The notes beneath the pieces were generated by a model, which was given only the letters and a program-made list of their open reading frames with translations, did not search any database and had not been told where the DNA came from. Below are positions 34,082 to 45,928 of a stretch of 64,000 nucleotides of DNA, one piece after another (positions within the stretch are counted from its first letter, which is position 1; every line of letters begins with the position of its first letter). Origin of the DNA: Codonopsis lanceolata (Eukaryota; Streptophyta; Magnoliopsida; Asterales; Campanulaceae); contig CM028383.1 of the NCBI GenBank assembly GCA_013146195.2, positions 20,049,642-20,113,641 of the forward strand. Direction: 5' to 3'. Both the position numbers and the translations under genes were made by a program.

Positions 34082-34333
34082 GTGAACAACTGGCAGGTTC
34101 ACAGAGTATTGCTTGATACGGGAGCGTGCAGGGACATCATGTACTATTCCTGCTTCAAGGGATTGGAGCTTCCTGACAACATGCTCAAGCCTTACTTGGG
34201 AAAGCTTGAAGGGTTCACCAATCACCAGGTGGGTGTCAAGGGAACAATCGATCTGGAGGTATTCATGGGTGATGAAGCCCAAACTCGGATTGAGATGATC
34301 ACATTCTTAGTGATCGACCTAAAATCGGCATAA
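34082..34333 (+). pseudogene. Tat aspartic protease
   Basis: VLLDTGACRDIMYYSCFKGL holds the active-site D-T-G-A, with Asp at 34115-34117. The flap-like region and TFLVIDLKSA follow, and a stop ends the frame at 34333. The fragment is about 83 residues, near the size of one retropepsin domain. A non-open stretch separates it from RT. Confidence 0.75.
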
Positions 34334-34564
34334 AACTGCATTTTAAGTGCTCCAACAATGGCCAAATTCCAGATGGTCACTTCCATTCCCCACCAGAAAG
34401 CCAAATTCTACACGGAAAGCGGAGTGGGGATCCTCAATAGCAAGCCCCGAGCAATGTGGGAGTATGTCCTGAAACTCGTGAGGAAGAAAGTAAACCGATC
34501 GTGGACATTCTCGACTGCAACTTGATTACAAGCACAAACCGATTGGACCTTCCGATCGAGTGCA

Positions 34565-36751
34565 ATGATTTCCATTGAGCCTGCTCCAGTGTCAGTCCCC
34601 ATCAATAACATCGAGCTCGGAGAGACTCATGAAGCGGCGGAGCCCATGGAAATAGAGGCTCCCGAGCAAGCCCTGGCCCCAGGCTCCTCTAGGCGCAAGG
34701 CAAAGCGCCCTAACTCACAAGACATTGAGATGGACACTTTGCAAGTCCGAGACGAGCCCGATATCCAGCCAGAGGGCGAACTAGAGGAGATTGTTATCAA
34801 TCCAGCCTGTCCCGAGCAAAAAATCAAAATTGGGAAGGCCATGCCTCCTGAAGCTCGGGAAGGATTGATCGAGCTATTGAAGAACAACCTAGATGTGTTC
34901 GTCTGGACAGTCGAGGACATGCAGGGTATAAGTGAGAACATTTCCCGCCACGACCTCAATGTTGATCCTACTTATCGGCCCGTCCAACAGCGGCCACGAC
35001 AATACTCTCCCGAGAAAAACGCGGCCATCAAAGCAGAAGTCGAGAAGCTTCTGAAGGCAGACATCATTGAGGAGATCCAGTATCCGACCTGGTTGGCAAA
35101 CGTGGTAATGGTCAAGAAGGCCAACGAAAAATGGCGGATGTGAGTGGACTTTACCAGCCTCAACAAAGCCTGCCCGAAAGACTGCTACCCATTGCCCCGC
35201 ATAGATGTGCTCGTTGACTCAATAGCCGGATTTGAAATGCTCAGTTTCCTGGTTGCATACTCCGGATATCACCAGGTCAGAATGAACAAGCAAGATAAGG
35301 CGAAGACAGCCTTCCGAGCAGCTGGAGGCCTTTATTGTTACAAAATGATGCCCTTCGGGCTAAAAAATGCAGGGGCCACTTATCAACGCATGGTCAACAA
35401 GGTCTTCGGCTCCCAACTCGGCAGAAACATGGAGGCCTACATAGATGACATGGTCATCAAAACAAAGGGCCGCGACCATACTCTTGACCTGGCGGAGACG
35501 TTTGCCAACTTGCGCAAGCACAACATGAAGCTGAACCCAAGCAAATGCGCCTTCGGGGTCCGAGCAGGAAAGTTTCTGGGGTTCATGGTCAATCAACGCG
35601 GCATTAAGGCTAACCCGGAGAAGATTCAAGCATTACTTGATATGGAATAGCCCTACTGCATCAAACACATCCAGCAGTTAAACGACAGAGTCATTGCCTT
35701 AGGCCGTTTCATCTCTCGGTCAGCCGAAAAATGCCTCCCTTTCTTCAAGGTTCTGCGCGGCAACAAAGGTTTTGAATGGAATGAAGAATGTGCCAAGGCC
35801 CTCGAGCAGCTCAGGGAATATCTTGGCAAACCACCTCTCCTCAGCAGCCCCGTGCCTGGTGAGCCTTTATTTCTATACTTAGCAGCCACGGACCAAGTCG
35901 TGGCCGCTGTTTTGGTTAGGGAGGAACTAGAAATTCAAAAGCTTGTGTACTATGTATCCAAGGTCCTCAGTCCTGTTGAGGGTCGTTATTTTAATGTATA
36001 AAAATTAGCTTACTCGCTTGTCATAGCTGCCCGAAAATTAAGGGCTTACTTTTCTGCACATGTAATCATAGTATACATAGATGAACCACTGCGCAAAGTT
36101 CTACACAAACCTGACACATCAGGCAGACTGCTCAATTGGTCAATCGAGCTCATAGAGTTCCACATAGATTACTTGCCCAGACGAGCGATCAAAGCTCAAG
36201 CATTAGCTGATTTCTTGGTTGAAACAAGCTTCACCCAACACGAGAATCCTGAGGCCAAGCAGCCAGTAGAGCCCGAGCAAAAATAGTTGCCACAACCTCG
36301 ACCAGCCTACTGATGGGATCTTTACGTGGATGGGGCGGCGAGCAAAGTCGGGAGCGGAGCTGACATCCTACTCATAGCTCCCGACGAAATCACATAGTTT
36401 GAGCTAGCTCTCCGATTCAAATTTCCTTCCTCCAACAACGTTGCCGAGTATGAAGCGATGATCGCCGGGCTCGAGCTAGCGACAGACATGGGTGTAGAAG
36501 CTGTCATAGTGTACTCGGATTCACAACTAGTTGTGAACCAAGTCCAGGGGGAATATATGGTACACCACCCTACCCTGGTTAAGTACTGCGAGCTAGTCAA
36601 GGAAATCTTGAAAATTTTCAAGTTTTGGGAAATAATCGGGATTGATCGAGCGAGCCGGGGCAACATCTTGGCGGAGACTACTTATCCAAAATCGAGGAAA
36701 AAAGCTTTGCTAAATCCCTCGGTAATGAGCACATGGAAACCCGAGCGATAG
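34565..36751 (+). pseudogene. Tat reverse transcriptase plus two RNase H domains
   Basis: One reading frame holds for about 2.2 kb, interrupted by stops at 35141-35143, 35648-35650 and about four more between 36000 and 36400. RT blocks: EEIQYPTWLANVVMVKKANE, DFTSLNKACPKDCYPLPRID, MMPFGLKNAGATYQRMVN, and the catalytic YIDDMV at 35438-35455. The first RNase H follows (EPLFLYLAATDQVVAAVLV, VYYVSKVLSPVEGRYFN, to ALADFLVE near 36220). A second, archaeal-type RNase H follows (LYVDGAASKVGSGADI, FPSSNNVAEYEAMIAGLELA, VYSDSQLVVNQVQGEY, about 36320-36560). Frame preservation with only point stops suggests decay mainly by base substitution. Confidence 0.85.
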
Positions 36752-37059
36752 TCCGGTCGTTATGGACATTGAGCGGTGACCGGAAAGTCGGCGTTATGGA
36801 CATTGAGCGATGATTACGGAAAGGCTGCGATTACATCGCAGATTACAAGTGCGATTACGTGAACAAGAATTACGCCACATCGGGAGCCAAAAGTGTGAAA
36901 GCCCGCATCGGAAGCCAGACTGGTTCGTTCAGTAGTTGGAGGAATTTTTTGTACAAGCGATCTAAGTCGGACTATGCTTATTTGTGTACCCCGAGAACTA
37001 CCAGAGGCGTTACTATATGAAGTATACATGAAGGGAATGTGGCGAACCACAGGGCGCAA

Positions 37060-37800
37060 GAGAGCTCTTGCGGAGAGGGTCTGTCTTGCGGCAGGATACT
37101 GCTTGGATAACCTTAAGGAAGGGCCTTGAGGGGAAATATGTTCGCGAATGTGACAAGTGCCAAAGATATGCGGAACATACCGGGCTCCGTCCACAATCAT
37201 GCACTGACCCGGTCGTGGCGGCACGGCCCTTCGACATGTGGGGGAATCGATCGGTCGGCCCGTTCCCATTTCGGAACTTTCAGCAAGTATAAATACGCGG
37301 TAGTCACTGTGGACTACTTTACCAAGTGGATTGAAGCGAAGCCCCTGACCAAGATCTCAGAGGCCAATGTCATCAAGTTTGTCCACGATCAAGTATGGTG
37401 TCGATTCGGCCTCCTCGACAATCATCTCGACCATGGCACCCAATTCTCGGACAAGTTTAGCGGAGTTGCTCGCTTAGGCGTCAGCATTGGCGATCATCAC
37501 GTAGCTTATCCACTGAGTAATGGTCATTTGAAGGCTGGAAATAAGCAAGTATTGCATGCTCTCAAAACCTGGAGGGGCGGCGGGAAAATGGGCGGAGGAG
37601 CTACCATCGGCCTTATGGGCGGTCAGAACCACATTCGGGGCCAACAGGAGACCGTTCGCACATATGGGTGCGAAGCTATGATTCCGGTGGAAATGGCATT
37701 GCCTAGCTACTGTGTTTCACATTACAGCGAGCAAAACAATCAACTCACTCGGGCCATAGACCTAGACCTTGGCATCCAGACCACCTCAAAAAATATTACC
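37060..37800 (+). pseudogene. Tat integrase, inactive
   Basis: The zinc-finger end CDKCQRYAEHTG (about 37152) is followed by the core YAVVTVDYFTKWIEAKPL, with the first Asp at about 37310. The second Asp region LDNHLDHGTQFSD follows near 37416-37452. At the third site NGHLKAGNKQVL (about 37520), Lys stands where the family has Glu, so the D,D,E triad is incomplete. The tail GCEAMIPVEMALPSYC is at about 37669. The order of frames shifts at the N-terminal end around 37120-37290. Confidence 0.75.
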
Positions 37801-37873
37801 CCTAAGTCAAAGGAACAAACGGGCAAGACCTGGAGTCTGTTGAGGGTCATTGATCATCTATCAAAAAAGACAA

Positions 37874-37973
37874 NNNNNNNNNNNNNNNNNNNNNNNNNNN
37901 NNNNNNNNNNNNNNNNNNNNNNNNNNNNNNNNNNNNNNNNNNNNNNNNNNNNNNNNNNNNNNNNNNNNNNNNN
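37874..37973. other. Assembly gap (100 N)
   Basis: Exactly 100 N. It lies between the Tat integrase and the 5' LTR of the Athila element, whose first ~275 bp are missing here when compared with its 3' LTR. Confidence 0.98.
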
Positions 37974-39086
37974 CCTTTCCTCTTCCTAACTTATTTCTTT
38001 GTTAAAGGAAAACTACTTGGGTAGTTATTTAGTAGTTTAGGGAAGTTAGTGGTAGTTTTATTGATATTAAAAAAGCTGCCAAGAAGTGGCCTTAGTGGGG
38101 AAAAAGTGGTCATATTTAGGGCGTAATTTAGGGGCTCGCAATTGTGGGGAGGAAAGTCACACATATGTTGGAGAAAAAGTGGAGAAGAGAGTTGTAGTCT
38201 TTCTTTAGTTCATCAACACTTCTTTGGACATAGTTTAGTCTTGGTATTTGTAAGTTAATTTAATTATGCTTAGTAGCTAATTACTTTCTACCAGTCAATG
38301 AACAATTAAGTCTCCAACATTTCTACTTCTGTGAGATCTAATGGAATTAATTCTTGTTTCGTTACAAATATTTGTTCGTTCTCCATTTAGCACGTTGAAT
38401 GATTATTGTGTTTAATTGATACTTGTGGCCAGAATATTAATTAACATAATAGTCTATGGCTAGTTAACACTGTTGATCCGTAATTGTCCTCAGTTTTAAC
38501 AAAGTGGCGAGTAATACACCTTTTAGGCATCACAAACATAAACGGACCGTATTACGGGAACGAATAACCTTAGTTACATGTTATTGCTTCAATATGCATG
38601 GCTTTGAATCGGGTCTCTCTCTTCTTAATGCAATCGGGATTATTAAATATTACGAGCGTCTCAGAGGTTGTAATTCAGTTAGACGATAATTAACGAGCTT
38701 CTCTTGATTATCAATACGGTAAGGAGAGATTTGGTGTTAGGCGTTTGTCGATACTTATAACCGGTTTATATGTGATTTAACAAGATATTTTTGCATATAT
38801 GATCAGAAGTGAAATGCAAGATGTAAATTGGTTCATTGAATGGACTTTTACTTTATTTAATTAAATCAAGCTTTAATCTGTTAGTTTAATTAAAATCATT
38901 AATTTCCAGTTAATTAGTTTGCTAGTTTATTCTTAGTTAATTAAAAATCTAAATTCGTATTTATTATTTACTTAGTAAAATTCTAAAAATGAATAAGTAC
39001 AACGTTCCCTGTGGATATGATCCCGACTTACCTTATACTCATTATTAGGGAAGTGGGTGAATTAATTTTGACCATTTGACACGTCA
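37974..39086 (+). repeat. 5' LTR of the Athila element (partial)
   Basis: Matches 42292-43412 of the 3' LTR, with small indels, and ends GACACGTCA. The start is lost in the gap. The apparent ORF 38504-38689 is LTR sequence. Confidence 0.85.
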
Positions 39087-39154
39087 AATTTTGGCGCCGT
39101 TGCCGGGGAACAGTTTTGCTATTTATTTCCTTTTAAGAATTTTATTGTAATGTT

Positions 39155-40243
39155 ATGGATGAAAATGCTCAACAGTTTGGGACAAGGCAATATGATCCGA
39201 GCAAGATTAATGAGGTAAATGTTTTTTCTATTGATCGTAGATTAGACACTTTAACTTCTGTTTTGGAGAAATTAGTCTCAGGGCAAGTTCAGCAAATCAA
39301 GGCACGTGGAATCTACGAGAATGTTGGTCATCCAACTAATATGTGTCCTACTTTACAAGAGGATCCGAATGAGCAGGTAATTGTTGTAGGAGGGTTTCAA
39401 TGGCAACAACAAAGAAAATATGATCCGTACTCCAATAATTATTATCCTCGATGGCATGATCATCCGAATCTGAGTTATGGAAGCAGAAATTCGAACTTTC
39501 CACAGTAACAAATTTGGCCATCATTCCAACCATCTCCACCATCACAGCCCTTTACTAGTTCAAGAACTCCGCTTGAGAGTTTAATCAAGAGCTTGGCTGA
39601 AACGATTCAACAAGACAGACAGGAAACCAAGGCTAGAATAAAATCTCTTGAAAATCAAATTTCGCAGCTAGTCGTGTCCTTGAGCAAGATAGAGGTAAAC
39701 CAAGGAAGATTACATTTTCAAGTTAAAAAGAATCCTCGAGAAAATGAAGAAATTGCACAGGTGAAAAACTCAGTTGATAGCAGCAACAATGAAGAAAGTG
39801 TGCAACAACATGATTCGTCGAAGAAAGAAGCTGGAGAATTGGGTGCACAAAATCAGAAAATTGTCATCCTTCCACCTTTTCTAGGAAGATTTGCACTACA
39901 AAAGAAGGAAAAGGATGAGAAGGTAATATGGGATACTTTCCACAAGGTCGAAATTAACAATCCTCTCTTGGATGCCATAGAGCAAGTGCCTTGTTATGCT
40001 AAGTGTCTCAATGAACTATGCTTAAATAAAATGAAGCTGGAATTAGTGCCCGTAAAATGTTTGACAAATAAAGATGTACCTTTCCAAGGCAGTGAGGAGG
40101 TACAAGGAAATACTGTGACATTCTATTGCACACTGGAGGTAACACCTAGGTTTGATTTTGCTTCTTTTTCATTACCATTTTCAAGTGAAAAAATTCTTCC
40201 TCCATTGCCAGTTATCATTGCTAATAATTTAACCGAGTTGTAG
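39155..40243 (+). pseudogene. Athila gag remnant
   Basis: The ATG at 39155 starts MDENAQQFGTRQYDPSKINE. After one stop at 39506-39508, the same frame resumes to TAG at 40241-40243. Recognisable Athila gag parts are VGHPTNMCPTLQEDPNEQV (C-terminal half of a zinc-knuckle region), QRKYDPYSNNYYPRW, a coiled coil around 39593-39720 (LAETIQQDRQETKARIKSLE), and PPFLGRFALQKKEK with PLLDAIEQVPCYAKCLNELC. The N-terminal capsid part is deleted: the ORF jumps from the leader to the knuckle. It encodes no enzyme. Confidence 0.75.
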
Positions 40244-42014
40244 GAAGAGTAGGCGTTGGGTCTAGCTACAGACGTTAAATAGCGGCGCTAATTGGGAGGC
40301 AACCCAAAGTTTTTTTTATGCTTTAATTTCATGTTTTTACTAGTTTAAATTAATCCCTTTGTTGTTTTTCATTCTCTTTTTAGTTTTATTAGCAGCAGCA
40401 GGTGTGTGATCTAAAAAAAGTGTTCTAGATGAGTTGCTAGTGGCAGGGCTTGTGGAGCTTAGCACATGCCCATGTACTATTTCAAGAAGAATTCCAAAAC
40501 GACTCGATCTTTGGCCTATTTCTAGTCATTCGGTTTGACCACCCTTGCCACATCAACATAACAGAGAAGTTTTCTTCCCGCATTTTTTGTTCTTCCATTT
40601 ATTATGTGCTACATTGGGGACAATGTATCGTTTAGGTGTGGGGGTGCATGGTATTTTGTTTCGATATGATCAATGATGTTCTTTGGGATGTTTGTGTTTT
40701 TATGTGCATTCTCATTGTGAAACAAGAAATTTTTGATACATGATGGGCATGTTAAAAATTTTACTGCTCTAGTTTAGCAACATGTTTTCAAAAAAAAATA
40801 TTTCTTCAACTGTTATGTATGCATGTGTCGACTCTTAGCCCTTTTTAAGTGAGTTTTTTAGCCAACTATGGAGCATTTCATTCACTTTTGCTCTCGGTTA
40901 TTCTTTGAGTGTTTCTCGCACGCGGGTGTTAATTCTAGAACTTGCATTTTTGTATACATTTCGAGGTCACATCAATGAGTTCGTGCACCAATATGATTAA
41001 GGCATTTAGGAATCACCCAATTTTAGCTATCTTTTTTCTATCCTGCCCATTAATATTACCCTTTAATTTTAATGAACCTTTGCCTGTTTGACTCTCTTTT
41101 TGATTAAACTAATGTCAAGAATTGTAAGAGTTTCATGTGAATCATAGTCTTAATCCAGTTTGTGAGTTGAAGATTTAAATTGAGTGAATCTTGTCTGGTA
41201 CAAGAATAGGAGAAATTGTGTTTGGTTCTGCTGAGTTAAGCATTGTGTTTGGTTCTGCTTAGTAGTGCGTGTAAATAAAAGTTTCAATTCATCTAGTTGC
41301 TGTAAAAGAAAGAAAAAAAAGAAGAAAAAAAGTGAAAAAAAAGAGCAAAGAAAGAAAGAAAAAGAATAAAAGTTTGTAGCAGCAGACCAAAGCAGTTCAG
41401 GAAAAAGAAGCAGGATTGAAGTCAAGTTCGAATATGCATTTTTAATGGTGCAGATGTACTATGATTAAGGGTTTATGCTTCATGAGGATATATACTTTAG
41501 CGATGATTGAGCTATGAGTAATTCATGTGTTATTACTGCATTTCTTTGACATTTTTATCTCACTTTATATCCTTATATCCTACCTTTTAACCCCTAGCCT
41601 CGTTACAACCTTTAAAAGACCTTCTGATTGGTGTATTGGACTCATATTCAGTGATGGAGATTGGATCTATTTGCAAGCTTATGGTAATTTCATCCCGTCG
41701 TGTTGAGTTGAGTGCTTAATTATACACATCCCTGTTTAAACACTGGAGTGAATGAGTGCCACCGTGAGAATAGTTGAGACATGCATATGTAGATGTTGAA
41801 GGATACTTTTGGAGGTATATGGGTTAATCTAGATGAAACATTTTAAGATGTCCATCACTTTGATTAAATTTTGAGTTTCCATATGATAATGCACATTGAA
41901 ATACATGCATTGGAGTAATGTCAGATTTTCATGAGTTGTCTATATTAGGGACATTCATATCTGTATTGATTCAAGATGCTTGAGGACAAGCATCGTTTAG
42001 GTATGGGGGAATTT
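40244..42014 (+). other. Athila 3' internal non-coding region
   Basis: The motif GGCGCTAATTGGGAGGCAAC (about 40282) is the conserved sequence found after the coding region in Athila elements. The rest has no frame; an A/G-rich run lies at 41306-41371. The region ends at the polypurine tract. Confidence 0.7.
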
Positions 42015-43412
42015 TGATAGGAGCACAATTGTGTGATATTATTAGCCGATTTTATGATTGATTATAGAGTAAATATTACACTTTTGGTTGTTTTGTGCTT
42101 GTTAATGATTGTAGGTGTGAAGGGAGCTGACAAAAGATGGAAACTAAGGAAAAAGTGCTGGATTGCAAGAAAATGGAATTATGTGGTGTCACGTGGGCAT
42201 GTGTTGTTTAAATCCCGGTATTGAAGTTGATGTCAATTTGCTGAAGGACTGTCCAGCACATTTTCTGGGCAGTTAGAGAGCTGTTTCCTCTTCCTAACTT
42301 ATTTCTTTGTTAAAGGAAAACCGTTTGGGTAGTTATTTAGTAGTTTAGGGAAGTTAGTGGTAGTTTTATTGATATTAAAAAACTGCCAAGAAGTGGCCTT
42401 AGTGGGGGAAAAGGTGGTCATATTTAGGCTGTAATTTGGCAGGCTCGGGCAATCACTTGTGAGGAGGAAAAGACACACATATTGTTGGAGAAAAAGTGGA
42501 GAAAAGAGTTGTACTCTTTCTTTATTTCATCAACACTTGCTGGAAATAGTTTAGTCTTGGTATTTGTAAGTTAATTTAATTATGCTTAGTAGCTAATTAC
42601 TTTCTGCCAGTCAATGAACAATTAAGTCTCCAACGTTTCTACTTCTGTGAGATCTAATTAATGGAATTAATTCTTGTTTCGTTACAAATATTTGTTCGTT
42701 CTCCATTTAGCACGTTGAATGATTATTGTGTTTAATTGATATTTGTGGCCAGAATATTAATTAACATAATAGTCTATGGCTAGTTAACACTGTTGATCCG
42801 TAATTGTCCTCAGTTTTAACAAAGTGGCGAGTAATACACCTTTTAGGCATCACAAGCATAATCAGACCGTATTACGGGAATGAATAATCTTAGTTACATG
42901 TTATTGCTTCAATATGCATGGCTTTGAATCGGGTCTCTCTCTTCTTAATGCAACCGGGATTATTAAATCTTACGAGCATCTCGGAGGTTGTAATTCGGTT
43001 AGACGATAATTAACGAGCTTCTCTTGATTATCAATACGGTAAGGAGAGATTTGGTGTTAGGCGTTTGTCGATACTTATAAGTTATAACCAGTTTATTTGT
43101 GATTTAACAAGATATTTTTCAATATATGATCAGAAGTGAAATGCAAGATGTAAATTGGTTCATTGACTGGACTTTTACTTTATTTAATTAAATCAAGCTC
43201 TAATCTGTTAGTTTAATTAAAATCATTAATTTCCAGTTAATTAGTTTGCTAGTTTATTCTTAGTTAATTAAAAATCTAAATTCGTATTTATTATTTACTT
43301 AGTAAAATTCTAAAAAGGAATAAGTACAACGTTCCCTGTGGATACGATCCCGACTTAGTAAAATTCTAAAAAAGAAGTAGGTGAATTAATTTTAACGATT
43401 TGACACACGTCA
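42015..43412 (+). repeat. 3' LTR of the Athila element
   Basis: A 1398-bp LTR beginning TGATAGGAGCAC and ending GACACACGTCA. It is the complete copy and sets the missing length of the 5' copy. Confidence 0.85.
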
Positions 43413-45928
43413 CCCTTCTTCATCAAAACCGAACCAAACCTACTGATTTGATTTCGCGATTCGGACTTACACCCATACTATGCTGCAATGTTTATGCCCC
43501 TAGAGCCATAACTGTAAGGCAGGAAGGCCCCATGACCACCTTGAATAAACGAATTGGGTTGTCATTGTCAACTGTAAGGCAATATTGACCAAAAAGCATG
43601 AATGTTCATTGACATATATACCAAGTCAAAATAAGAATAAAAATTAAATCTTTTATATGGGCTCATTCTGAAATTAAGTATTTTAAATTTGAATTTGAAT
43701 TTGTGTATGGTACTGGTACTCTTGTGTAACTAATTTTCTCAAAGTATTGATTTGTGTGGTTTTTCCTGTGAGATATATCATGTATGCATGCAATTGGATG
43801 GTTTGAAACTTGAAAGGAAGTTCATTTTATTCGAACTTATGATTATTCCGAAGCACTGCGCTGAGATTTCTCTTTTTTTAATTTTCTATTATCTCTTTTT
43901 TTGTTTTTTTTTAGTATTTTTGAGTTTTGTTCAACATTCAGACTTTTCAGATTCGGGTCCTGTGGGCCAAAAGGTCTGGTTTTTCAGACCATCGTGATTA
44001 AAGCCCAAGCCCATGAAAATCGGGTTTTGACAGCTCTAATCGAAATGCACAAAATTATGTATTACATGCCCTTTTCAATTTCAAGCATATATCAGAGTGT
44101 AAAGTGGTTGAAAATTTCCCAGAGACAGCCACCCCAAATTTCTTGCCAATTTTCGTGATTCGAATGCTAGGTGGACAAGACTAACGGAGTTTTCTGATTC
44201 GATGGCCAATGAAATGGGCTCAATTAAGAAAGTTAGCACCAATGGTCATGACCCAGTCCAATGGCCCAAATGGCTTTTGTGTGATATCGTGAGAAATAAG
44301 GAGACATAGGTTAGGCGAGGTACAATGGCCATATGAATTAGGGTAAACTTATGGCCGGTCCAATTTTTGAAATTTGTAAACCCAAAAGTCCATGGTTTTT
44401 TTTAACCGCTAAAGTTTATTTTTAAATTTTTGTTTCTAAAAATACTCATATTTTTCACGCTATACAATCTGCTGCTCTGTATTATGATGGAAGGAGTGGA
44501 AGACAAAGCAATTGCGTTGATGTACTTGAAACTTCGTCCATTTCCTTTTAACTTCCGCCTCGAATTAACCAAATCACGCCAAAAAGGAAGGGAAGAGACA
44601 CAGACTTGAGAAGGAGGAACGCTGCGAAGGGGAAATGGTAGAGGCTCAATCAGTCGGCAACCCCCTTGGAATCCAAAAGAAAAGAAAACGAAACTCAAAC
44701 ACCTCCTTGAGATAGATTGAGAGAAAGAGAAAGACAAAGAGAGAGAGAGAGAGAGAATAAGCACAACAGAAGAAGGAGAGACAACAACCAACGAATTCTA
44801 GTTGTAATAAATAAATTGGATCTTTGTTTAAGGGTTAAGAAGTAAATGCAATAGCGGAGGGAGTAACAAATTTGGGAGAATGCATGTGTTCATTGGAAAC
44901 AAGAAAGAAGAAAGAAAGAGAGAAAATTGTAATCATGTATGTGTCTATATTCGTGTATCGTGTATTCAAAGATGAGTACTCGGTGAAAATTGAAGAGGGA
45001 ATTTGAGGGTGGGGTTTTTGGGTTGTGTCCTGGGTGTTGTTGATTCAGTAAATGAGTTTGAAATTGAATCGCGATTCAGAAATTTTTTGAATCGTGGTGA
45101 ATTTTTGTAGCGCACCTCACCCTCATGAAGGGTATCGTAGTCTTTTTGTCCTAAAAAATGTTTTTTTCCATTTAAAAAAAAGAGTGTGTTGTAGCGAATA
45201 TAAATTTTGAAAAGTAGATCGACTTATGATAATCCATCCGTTCTGATTCGGCCTATAAAATGGTGTTGACTTTTCTGTTGGTGAAGCATCTTAAAGCCTG
45301 GACTTGTCTTTGACCAACTTCTTGTCCAGACAAACTCAACTTGTATCTGTTATTGCATTTCAAAAGCAGCTATTTATAAGTTAGCTAGCTTAATTTAGTG
45401 AAGTTAAAAATCGTAACTTCTCAAAGAAAAAGTACAAATTAGGAAACATTTTATGAACTTCGATAGAACTCGAGCTAACTGTCTACATTGTGCGGGAGCT
45501 TTCAGCATTGACTACAACTTCTTTTTTTAAAGATCAAGCTACATGTAAGCCTTATTTTTTTGGATTTATGCTCTTCCTGTTTATAAAAATAATTAAAGAT
45601 AGTATTATTTTTTTCTATGTTAGATGCAAAATTTCATAGGTTTTTGTTACTCTCTCCATCTTTTGGTTCTATAGAGTGAGTAACGGTAGTAATTTTTGTC
45701 CATACCCATATGTCCGTCCAAACTGCCTACAAATGAAAGGTAGTAGACATACTTAATTTTATAAGTGGACAAAAATGAGCATGTCTATTTGAAATCATTA
45801 ATTGTGATGGGCCTATATATAGCTTTGAGTCTCTTAGTTTTCTCTTAGTTCATTCGGTCCACAAAGACAGAGCAACTTTCTGATCTCTCTTCTTGAATCT
45901 CTTTTACTTTTTTTCTAGATTTCTCTTA
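43413..45928. other. Intergenic, no gene seen
   Basis: 43425-43480 resembles the end of a hAT-like element (AAAACCGAACCAAACC, CGGACTTACACCC), similar to 10541-11187, so the Athila element may have inserted into one. A GA microsatellite is at 44735-44758; it and neighbouring CT-rich complement create a spurious minus ORF (44402-44791). The rest is AT-rich. Confidence 0.5.

Larger units (their letters stand above)
31175..37873 (+). mobile_element. Ty3/gypsy retrotransposon, Tat lineage, lacking its 3' end
   Basis: Order LTR - PBS - gag - protease - RT - RNase H - second RNase H - integrase. RT before integrase defines gypsy. The additional archaeal-type RNase H before integrase and the CX2HX4HX4C gag knuckle point to the Tat/Ogre/Retand group. 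The whole element is GC-richer than its surroundings. It carries several frameshifts and stops, and is cut by the assembly gap after integrase with no 3' LTR seen. Confidence 0.85.
37974..43412 (+). mobile_element. Athila-type Ty3/gypsy element, internally deleted
   Basis: Two direct LTRs (37974-39086, partial, and 42015-43412) flank about 2.9 kb. The PBS TGGCGCCGTTGCCGGGGAAC at 39092 and a polypurine tract TATGGGGGAATTT before 42015 fit the Athila group. Only a gag-like region and the non-coding 3' internal region remain; protease, RT, RNase H and integrase are absent. The LTRs are very similar over about 1.1 kb, so the insertion is relatively young. Confidence 0.85.

Noticed and set aside
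41150..41425. Phe/Leu-rich minus ORF
   Set aside because: Lies opposite an A/G-rich run in the Athila 3' region.
44402..44791. 129-codon minus ORF with Ser/Leu runs
   Set aside because: Partly made by a GA microsatellite; no conserved motif or splice context.
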